Assembly: GCA_028284105.1 (NCBI GenBank)
Contig: JANQSK010000377.1
Location: forward strand, 1-11,023
Reading direction: 5' to 3'
Source: Anaerolineae bacterium
GTDB taxonomy: Bacteria; Chloroflexota; Anaerolineae; Promineifilales; Promineifilaceae
Length of the DNA: 11,023 nt
The notes under the pieces are model-generated. The model made no database searches and was not told the origin of the DNA. It saw only the letters and a program-made list of their open reading frames with translations. The translations under genes were made by a program, and so were the position numbers. Below are positions 6,026 through 11,023 of the stretch, piece after piece (within the stretch, counting starts at the first letter, position 1; each line of letters starts with the position of its first letter).

Positions 6026-7603
6026 ATGAACGAAAAAATTGAAACCGATATCCTCATCATCGGCGTTGGAATAGCTGGAGGCACAACAGCTCTAAAGCTA
6101 GCTGATGCAGGCCACAATGTTACTGTTATCACCCGAGCTAATGAGCCTAAAAAATCCAATACTTATTGGGCGCAAGGTGGCATCATTTATACCAGTCCAG
6201 ATGATAATCCAGATCTGTTTACCCAAGACATCTTGCACGCTGGTGCAGGTCACACCTATCCTAAGGCAGCCAAAATTTTAGCCGAAGAAGGGCCAGCAGT
6301 CTTAAAAGAAATTTTGATTGATCGAGTCAATGTGCCTTTTGATCTAAATAAAGACGGTGAGCTTGATGTAGTTATGGAAGCGGCTCATTCAGTGCCGCGC
6401 ATCATTCATGCTACGGATGCGACCGGGCGTGCCATTGAAATTGCCATGCTCAATGTGATCAAGGATCATCCCAATATCACGCTGCTAACAGGACATACGG
6501 CCGTTGATCTGTTAACCACAAATCACCACAGCAAAGATCGCATGTCACTATATGAGCCCCCTAGCTGTGTAGGCGCATATGTCTTCGATCGGAAAGAACG
6601 TATGGTGAAGCGGATCCTTGCTCGTAAAACAATTCTTGCGACAGGGGGTCTGGGCAACATTTTTCTCAGAACAACCAATCCCAAAGGGGCTCGTGGAGAT
6701 GGTATTGCCATGGCCTATCGCGCTGGCGCTAGAGTCATCAACACCGAATACATCCAGTTCCATCCAACGACTTTTCATCATGAAATGGCCCCCAACTTCC
6801 TCATCTCTGAGGCCGTTCGAGGTGTTGGTGCCCGGTTAGTCCATGAAGATGGAACACCATTTATGCAAAAATATGATCCTGAGTGGAAAGATTTAGCGCC
6901 ACGTGACGTCGTTGCCAGAAGCATTCGACAAGAGATGATTGAACGGGATATTCCTAACGTCTATCTTGATTTGCACAGCTATGTTGACCAATCAGAAATT
7001 AAAAGCCACTTCCCCAATATTGCCGAACGATGCATGGCGTATGGCATTGACATTTCTAAAGACCTCATTCCCGTCGTGCCCGGTGCACATTACTCTTGTG
7101 GCGGTGTTTGGGTTGATGAATGGGGCAAAACAAGCCTCGATCAACTTTATGCCGTTGGTGAGGTAGCTTGCACCGGCGTGCATGGTGCAAATCGTTTGGC
7201 CAGCACGTCACTGCTTGAAGGGTTAGTGTGGGGTGCAAGAGCCGCTAAGGATGTAGCAAATAGTTTAGGTGATGCTCCATCCATCAATGAAACCATCCCC
7301 CCTTGGAATGACACGGGTCAATTTGAACCTGACCCCCTGTTAATTGGCCAAGACATGAGCACCATTCAACACGTGATGTGGAACTACGTTGGATTGGTTC
7401 GGGCTGGATACCGCTTGCAAAGAGCACTTCGCGAATTGCGTCATCTTGAAACGGAGATCGAACGTTTTTATCGCGTCAGTCAAATGACTGATGACTTGAT
7501 TGGATTACGAAATGCGGTTAGAACGGCCGTTATTGTCACCACCGCAGCACTTGCAAACAAACAAAGCATTGGATGTCATTACAGAGAAGATGCAGTTGAA
7601 TAA
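6026..7603 (+). CDS. nadB: L-aspartate oxidase, NadB
   Basis: This 525-residue flavoenzyme oxidises L-aspartate to iminoaspartate, using O2 or fumarate as acceptor in other species. The FAD-binding N-terminus has G13-V-G15-I-A-G18; SNTYWAQGGI (about 44-53) is the segment typical of NadB and of the succinate dehydrogenase/fumarate reductase flavoprotein family. SVPRIIHATDATGRAIE, ATGGLGNIFLRTTNP, QFHPTTFH, APRDVVARSI with R293 (equivalent to the substrate-binding Arg of the family), GAHYSCGGVWVDEWGKTS and GANRLASTSLLEGLVWG follow in the expected order. The C-terminal helical domain is present, so length and order are normal for NadB. The sequence immediately upstream of the ATG has no Shine-Dalgarno and carries a hairpin 27 nt upstream. 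A HIP-like word lies at 6495-6510 and another at 7523-7530, both read as TAV. Confidence 0.96.
   Translation: MNEKIETDILIIGVGIAGGTTALKLADAGHNVTVITRANEPKKSNTYWAQGGIIYTSPDDNPDLFTQDILHAGAGHTYPKAAKILAEEGPAVLKEILIDRVNVPFDLNKDGELDVVMEAAHSVPRIIHATDATGRAIEIAMLNVIKDHPNITLLTGHTAVDLLTTNHHSKDRMSLYEPPSCVGAYVFDRKERMVKRILARKTILATGGLGNIFLRTTNPKGARGDGIAMAYRAGARVINTEYIQFHPTTFHHEMAPNFLISEAVRGVGARLVHEDGTPFMQKYDPEWKDLAPRDVVARSIRQEMIERDIPNVYLDLHSYVDQSEIKSHFPNIAERCMAYGIDISKDLIPVVPGAHYSCGGVWVDEWGKTSLDQLYAVGEVACTGVHGANRLASTSLLEGLVWGARAAKDVANSLGDAPSINETIPPWNDTGQFEPDPLLIGQDMSTIQHVMWNYVGLVRAGYRLQRALRELRHLETEIERFYRVSQMTDDLIGLRNAVRTAVIVTTAALANKQSIGCHYREDAVE
6495..6510 (+). repeat. HIP-like extended 16-bp word, copy in nadB
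   Basis: ATACGGCCGTTGATCT is identical to 9962-9977 on the same strand and to 9162-9177 on the opposite strand. Here it encodes part of HTAVDLL. With the following G it matches the 9962 copy over 17 bases. Confidence 0.7.
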
Positions 7604-7608
7604 GCTAG

Positions 7609-7673
7609 GTCATAAAAGGGAAGTAAAAAGGTGCTATCAATTCCTTTTCACTTTTTACTTTTTACTCTATAAC
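7609..7673. repeat. 65-bp imperfect inverted repeat downstream of nadB
   Basis: The inner arms AAGTAAAAAGGTG (7621-7633) and CACTTTTTACTT (7649-7660) pair with one bulged G, around a 15-nt loop; weaker pairing extends the arms to 7609 and 7673, with 25 nt on each side. The right arm also contains a short direct repeat of CTTTTTA. It lies 5 nt after the nadB stop and 23 nt before the next start codon. It could end or process the nad transcript, although no clean T-run follows the stem. Confidence 0.4.
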
Positions 7674-7685
7674 TCCATAAAAAAT

Positions 7686-7691
7686 GGAGAG
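7686..7691 (+). promoter_or_regulatory. Ribosome binding site of the small gene after nadB
   Basis: GGAGAG is placed 5 nt before the ATG at 7697. It is the clearest Shine-Dalgarno in the window and supports this start and the reality of the small gene. Confidence 0.65.
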
Positions 7692-7696
7692 ACTTT

Positions 7697-8029
7697 ATGA
7701 GTAACGGAATTACAAAAACAGTCCCTGCCTCACGTGGACAACAAGGAATCGACTCACTTTATGATGGGTCGTTGCAAGAATTTGAATTTCACATGGCTGG
7801 CAAGCCAACTCGCCTCAATGTCGGCGATTATGTGTACACTATTTTCAAAGATGAGCTCGTCGGAAGATGTGAAATTATCGATTTGATTGGGGGCGCTGTA
7901 AACCCGAGCTCAGGGAAAGCACGCACCTTGATCATGGTGAAATGCCCAGGTGAAAGACTTGATGAACCTATTGCGCGAAAAGGGCATCGTGGCACTAGAT
8001 ATTACGATGGCTCAGATTGGCCTCAATAG
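7697..8029 (+). CDS. Small conserved-looking protein of unknown function
   Basis: This 110-residue protein is not recognised with confidence. It has no signal peptide, membrane segment or cysteine pair for metal binding (two cysteines at about 55 and 81 are far apart). The middle part, LNVGDYVYTIFKDELVGR (about 40-57), has the look of a small beta-barrel such as the ASCH/EVE/PUA-like fold (a 'GDyvyt...vGr' strand pair), and the end carries a charged, glycine-rich stretch GHRGTRYYDGSDWPQ. That resemblance is an impression only. It follows nadB by 93 nt, with a strong ribosome binding site, and may share the nad transcript. Its stop codon overlaps the stop region of the convergent histidine kinase gene by 7 nt. 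A link to NAD metabolism would be guessing from position. Confidence 0.8.
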   Translation: MSNGITKTVPASRGQQGIDSLYDGSLQEFEFHMAGKPTRLNVGDYVYTIFKDELVGRCEIIDLIGGAVNPSSGKARTLIMVKCPGERLDEPIARKGHRGTRYYDGSDWPQ

Positions 8030-8970
8030 ACAGGCTCTGATAATTTTTGTGGAACGGAAATAGAAATTTTTGTACCAACGTTGGGTGTCGAGTGAATTTG
8101 ATATTTGGCACCCAACATTTCAGCTCTCTCGTGAATCCCAACCAGCCCAAAATGTCCTTCAGCCACCCAAACCTCTTCATCTTGGTGATTAAATCCACAC
8201 CCATCATCTTCAATCGTTAAATCAATACTTTCTGAATGGAATTTAAGCATGACTGTTGCCATCGATGCCCCGGCATGGAGCACAACATTGCTCAATGCTG
8301 ATTGAACAATGCGATAAAGCGCTAATTCTACCGACTCATCCAACCGACACGGCTTCCCAACCATCTCAAATTCAATAAGTAATTCAGTCCGCTCCCTTGT
8401 CTTACGAATCAGGGCAGTTAGGGCAGCTACTAGTCCTAGTTCGTCCAAGTAGGTTGGTCGTAATTCCTGAATAAATCCCCGTAAATGGCTGATCGTTTCA
8501 TCTATCAAGCCTTGCATTTCATTCAAATCTTCTGCCGCATCAGATTCAGCGTGATCAAATGCAGAGAGCTCCACTTTTTGATTCAGCAAAATGAGCTGAT
8601 GAATCGTATCATCGTGCAACTCTCGAGCTAAACGGCGACGTTCAGCTTCTTGTCCTCGAGTCACTGCATCCGCATATGATCGCGACAGCTCTTTTGCATG
8701 CTGTTCTTCATTTACAGTTTGCTGCAGCCGCTCACGCTCTTCTTCAAGCTGCAATAACTCACGCCATCGCCGCCATGAATAGATCGCTAAACCCACAGCA
8801 AACACCACAGCGATTGTAATAAACTCTGTCAAGAGTAAAGACTCTCTTTGGGATGCCCAAATCACAAGTCGTTCAAATGAATCAACGTAGAGTTCTAGAA
8901 GGGAAAAAAATAAGGCAACCAGCCCTATCATCGCGAGCTCCCGCCAAGCCCTTTGGTTATTGTTGTTCAT
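8023..8970 (-). CDS. Membrane histidine kinase, NarX/DegS-type
   Basis: This 315-residue sensor has two membrane helices (about 11-29 and 46-65) separated by a short outer loop, then a coiled coil (68-105) and no separate input domain. The HisKA_3 dimerisation/phosphoacceptor motif is EAERRRLARELHDD with H119; ELRPTYLDELGL (169-180) is characteristic. The HATPase part has the N box (QSALSNVVLHAGAS, N228), the G1 box EDDGCGF (254-260) and GHFGLVGIHERAEMLGA (272-288), and ends with GTKISISVP. With so little outside the membrane it may sense a membrane or internal signal, as in intramembrane-sensing kinases. ATG 8970 is preferred; an in-frame TTG at 8976 would add two residues. The ATG lies inside the end of the regulator gene (14-nt overlap), so translation is probably coupled. 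The target signal cannot be read from the sequence. Confidence 0.94.
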   Translation of the reverse strand: MNNNNQRAWRELAMIGLVALFFSLLELYVDSFERLVIWASQRESLLLTEFITIAVVFAVGLAIYSWRRWRELLQLEEERERLQQTVNEEQHAKELSRSYADAVTRGQEAERRRLARELHDDTIHQLILLNQKVELSAFDHAESDAAEDLNEMQGLIDETISHLRGFIQELRPTYLDELGLVAALTALIRKTRERTELLIEFEMVGKPCRLDESVELALYRIVQSALSNVVLHAGASMATVMLKFHSESIDLTIEDDGCGFNHQDEEVWVAEGHFGLVGIHERAEMLGAKYQIHSTPNVGTKISISVPQKLSEPVY

Positions 8971-9619
8971 ACGCAATATCCATAAGCCCTAGTGCCATCG
9001 CTTTTGTTACAGCTTCTGTGCGACTATTGACATTAAGCTTACTAAAGATTTTGCGAAGATGTCCTTGGACTGTCCGGTTGCTTATATGCAAATGGCCACC
9101 AATTTCTTTATTTGTTAGCCCTTTTGCAGTTAAGGTGAGCACTTCAATTTCGCGTTCTGAGAGATCAACGGCCGTATTATCATCTTGCCGACTACTCATC
9201 AAAAGCCCCATCACCTTTGTCGCAATGGAGGGATCTAAAGCAGAGCCACCATCAATCACGGTTTCAACTGCGTGGATTAATTTTGCGGGGGAGGTGTTTT
9301 TTAAGACGTATCCATTGGCACCGACTTCAAGCGCAGCAATGATATATGGATCATCATCATACGCCGAGAGCATAATCACCTTCGTGTCAGGAAAAGTGCC
9401 GCGCACCCAGCGTGTGAGTTCAATCCCACCCTGATTGGGCATTTTAATATCAATGATGGCAACATCGGGTTGGGTTTCTTGAATAACTCGTTGTCCATCG
9501 ATGCCATCCGTGGCTTCACCCACAACGGAAATATGCTCGGCTCTATCAAGATATTGACGAGTACCTGCACGGACGAGATCATGATCATCAACGAGGACAA
9601 CTGAGATTTCTTGTTTCAT
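8957..9619 (-). CDS. NarL/FixJ-family response regulator with LuxR-type HTH
   Basis: This 220-residue protein has an intact receiver domain: acidic pair D11/D12, phosphoacceptor D57 in IIDIKMP, S85 in MLSAYDDD and K107 in YVLKNTSP. A linker leads to a LuxR-type helix-turn-helix at about 153-205 (LSEREIEVL, GLTNKEIGGHLHIS, NRTVQGHLRKIFSKLNV). It is transcribed before the histidine kinase on the same strand, and the kinase ATG overlaps its last codons. The partner kinase and overlap make it the cognate regulator of that kinase. Only a weak ribosome binding site precedes the ATG. Targets are unknown; the divergent promoter region shared with the antiporter gene is the nearest candidate. A HIP-like word lies at 9162-9177, read as NTAVDLSE. 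Confidence 0.96.
   Translation of the reverse strand: MKQEISVVLVDDHDLVRAGTRQYLDRAEHISVVGEATDGIDGQRVIQETQPDVAIIDIKMPNQGGIELTRWVRGTFPDTKVIMLSAYDDDPYIIAALEVGANGYVLKNTSPAKLIHAVETVIDGGSALDPSIATKVMGLLMSSRQDDNTAVDLSEREIEVLTLTAKGLTNKEIGGHLHISNRTVQGHLRKIFSKLNVNSRTEAVTKAMALGLMDIAYEQQ
9162..9177 (-). repeat. HIP-like extended 16-bp word, copy in the response regulator
   Basis: On the minus strand this is the same ATACGGCCGTTGATCT as at 6495 and 9962, and it is read in the same frame (TAVDL) within the linker between receiver and HTH, a poorly conserved position where a repeat can be tolerated. Confidence 0.7.
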
Positions 9620-9786
9620 AGTACATATAAGATAGCGCCCTTTTTAGGCTTTGTCGATACTGAAACACCTCCTCTATCAATAGGCCATATGGCGCGTTTT
9701 GCAATAAGCCATTTTAAAAAGCATGTGCGCTAATGGCGTTTCTTTTTGTAGCGGGACGACGCTTAATTTAAATAACGAAATTGCTT
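9620..9786. promoter_or_regulatory. Divergent intergenic region between regulator and antiporter genes
   Basis: This 167-bp region must hold promoters for both directions, but none matches consensus well. It contains a perfect 10-bp palindrome GCCATATGGC (9684-9693) and a 6-bp inverted pair GCCATT (9708-9713) / AATGGC (9732-9737), so the half-site ATGGC occurs twice on the plus strand (9689-9693 and 9733-9737) with inverted partners. These are reasonable binding-site candidates for the regulator or another dimeric protein. Confidence 0.3.
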
Positions 9787-11023
9787 ATGATTGATAGTAT
9801 GATTCAAACTATTTTTCTTCTATCTGTAAGCTTTTTCCTCATTGCGATTGCTTCAAAGCGAATTGGGCAATGGTTTTCACAAATCGGACTACCCTATATC
9901 ACAGGCTATTTGTTAGCTGGGGTCGTTGCAGGTCCATTTATGCTGAACTTATTACCCAAGAATACGGCCGTTGATCTGCGCTTTATCGATGAAGTCTCTC
10001 TTGGCATCATTGCTTTTGTTGCCGGTAGCGAACTCTACTTAAAAGAAATTCGAACACGCATCAAAAGCATAAGCTGGATAGTAGGCATTGTTGTCTTAAT
10101 TTCGTTGCCATTGGGTGCTATCAGTCTATTTATCTTGACTGATTACATTTCCTTTACAGCAGAAATGCCTCTCGTCAATCGGGTCGCCGTTGCTCTTTTA
10201 GGTGGCACCATTCTTCTTGCCCTCTCCCCGCCCTCAACCATTGCCGTCATCAAAGAAGTAAAAGCGAAAGGCAACTTTACAAGCACGCTGCTTGGCGTCA
10301 CCATTTCGATGGACGTTATTATCATTGTGCTGTTTGCTGTTGCAGTAGCCATTGCATCGGCATTACTAACAGGGATCGGCTTCAACATCTTATTTGCTGT
10401 TTTGTTGATTGTTGACCTGGGTTTAGCGGTGATTGCGGGGATGCTTTCCGGGTATATTTTACAAGGAATATTGGCTGCCCCGTTTAGAAAAATAGTCAAA
10501 ATGGGATTTATCTTAGCCTTAGGCTATGCTATTTTTGCAGGTTCCCATTCATTAACGAATCTTACAAAAGGCATGTTGCTTGAACTTCATGCTGAACCTC
10601 TTCTGATCGCACTCATCGCTGGATTCTATATCACCAATTACACCAATTATCGGAAGCCATTCGAAGAGTTATTACATGAAATTGGCCCTCCAGTCTATGT
10701 TGCTTTCTTCACCTTAACAGGCGTAGGACTCAAACTCGACATCTTAATAGCCACTTTACCGATTGCTATTGCACTGTTTGTTATTCGATTTGTTGGCATC
10801 AATATTGGTGGATTTTTAGGAAGCAAGATTGCAGGAGAACCAGCTCGATTCAACCGATTTGCTGGGTTGGCATTAATTACTCAAGCAGGTATTGCACTAG
10901 GTTTGGCACGTGAAGTAGCGGTTGAATTCCCGGTATTAGGGGATGCGTTCTCTACACTGGTTATTTCTGTTGTCGTATTGAACGAGATATTTGGTCCAAT
11001 GTTCCTCAAATCAGCCCTAAAGC
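9787..11023 (+). CDS. CPA2-type cation:proton antiporter, C-terminus outside window
   Basis: The frame stays open from ATG 9787 (an in-frame stop lies at 9769; ATG 9799 is an alternative start) to the right edge, giving 412 residues. The protein is strongly hydrophobic with about a dozen membrane helices, in the pattern of Na_H_Exchanger/CPA2 proteins. GLPYITGYLLAGVVAGP (about 35-51) is the typical N-terminal signature; the helix with ISMDVIIIV holds the conserved Asp D176, expected in ion binding; FFTLTGVGLKLD (around 316-327) and ALITQAGIALGLAREV are further family segments. Because only one acidic residue is seen in the D176 helix, rather than the ND or DD pair, electroneutral exchange is more likely than electrogenic exchange. 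The missing C-terminus may carry a regulatory TrkA-like domain, which cannot be judged here. A HIP-like word lies at 9962-9977. Confidence 0.92.
   Translation, partial: MIDSMIQTIFLLSVSFFLIAIASKRIGQWFSQIGLPYITGYLLAGVVAGPFMLNLLPKNTAVDLRFIDEVSLGIIAFVAGSELYLKEIRTRIKSISWIVGIVVLISLPLGAISLFILTDYISFTAEMPLVNRVAVALLGGTILLALSPPSTIAVIKEVKAKGNFTSTLLGVTISMDVIIIVLFAVAVAIASALLTGIGFNILFAVLLIVDLGLAVIAGMLSGYILQGILAAPFRKIVKMGFILALGYAIFAGSHSLTNLTKGMLLELHAEPLLIALIAGFYITNYTNYRKPFEELLHEIGPPVYVAFFTLTGVGLKLDILIATLPIAIALFVIRFVGINIGGFLGSKIAGEPARFNRFAGLALITQAGIALGLAREVAVEFPVLGDAFSTLVISVVVLNEIFGPMFLKSALK
9962..9977 (+). repeat. HIP-like extended 16-bp word, copy in the antiporter
   Basis: Identical to the copies at 6495 and (inverted) 9162, read again as TAVDL, here in the loop after the first two membrane helices. 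Confidence 0.7.

Noticed and set aside
1..7603. Functional link between the deacetylase and the NAD genes
   Set aside because: The visible HH and DxH motifs are of the zinc-dependent class, which does not use NAD, and an unrelated four-gene array separates them.
7651..7666. CTTTTTA direct repeats as the start of a CRISPR or tandem array
   Set aside because: Only two short copies with no spacer, best explained as the arm of the inverted repeat at 7609-7673.
10143..10499. 118-codon open frame on the minus strand inside the antiporter gene
   Set aside because: It is opposite the membrane helices of the antiporter; the Thr/Ala/Met-rich composition is what the reverse complement of hydrophobic codons gives.

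Overview
The window reads as a moderate-GC bacterial chromosome segment. Two signs suggest Chloroflexota (an Anaerolineae-like lineage): the mix of a bacterial class-II-type histone deacetylase homologue, a nadC-nadA-nadB cluster with a Bacillus-type NadA, and a NarX/NarL-like two-component pair, and the style of the intergenic regions. This is an inference; no rRNA or phylogenetic marker is present to settle it.

Layout. 1-613 (minus strand) is the N-terminal two thirds or so of a zinc-dependent deacetylase that runs off the left edge. Diverging from it, 729-3673 (plus) is a tandem array of four paralogous membrane proteins, each with the same N-terminal zinc ribbon (CX2C-X17-CX2C), two predicted membrane segments and a C-terminal soluble domain. 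Copies 1, 2 and 4 share a HGPLPWxGN signature; copy 3 has lost it and copy 2 is shortened at its C-terminus. A gene-free stretch of 361 bp (3674-4034) follows, rich in dyad symmetry, including a 111-bp imperfect palindrome and a likely promoter for the next operon. 4035-7603 holds nadC, nadA and nadB, which together turn aspartate and dihydroxyacetone phosphate into nicotinate mononucleotide (NadB makes iminoaspartate, NadA makes quinolinate, NadC makes NaMN). A small unrecognised protein (7697-8029) follows nadB. It converges with, and overlaps by 7 nt, a histidine kinase gene on the minus strand (8023-8970), which is itself translationally coupled to its upstream LuxR-type response regulator (8957-9619). 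Diverging from the regulator, 9787-11023 is the start of a CPA2-type cation:proton antiporter cut by the right edge.

The most unusual signals are not genes. The palindrome ACGGCCGT occurs 11 times in 11 kb, about once per kilobase, in genes of every function and on both strands, like a highly iterated palindrome (HIP). Three of these copies, in unrelated genes, are part of an identical 16-bp word read in the same frame as Thr-Ala-Val-Asp-Leu. Three intergenic regions around the nad genes each hold a long imperfect inverted repeat. The four-gene zinc-ribbon/membrane array is the best candidate for an undescribed protein system.
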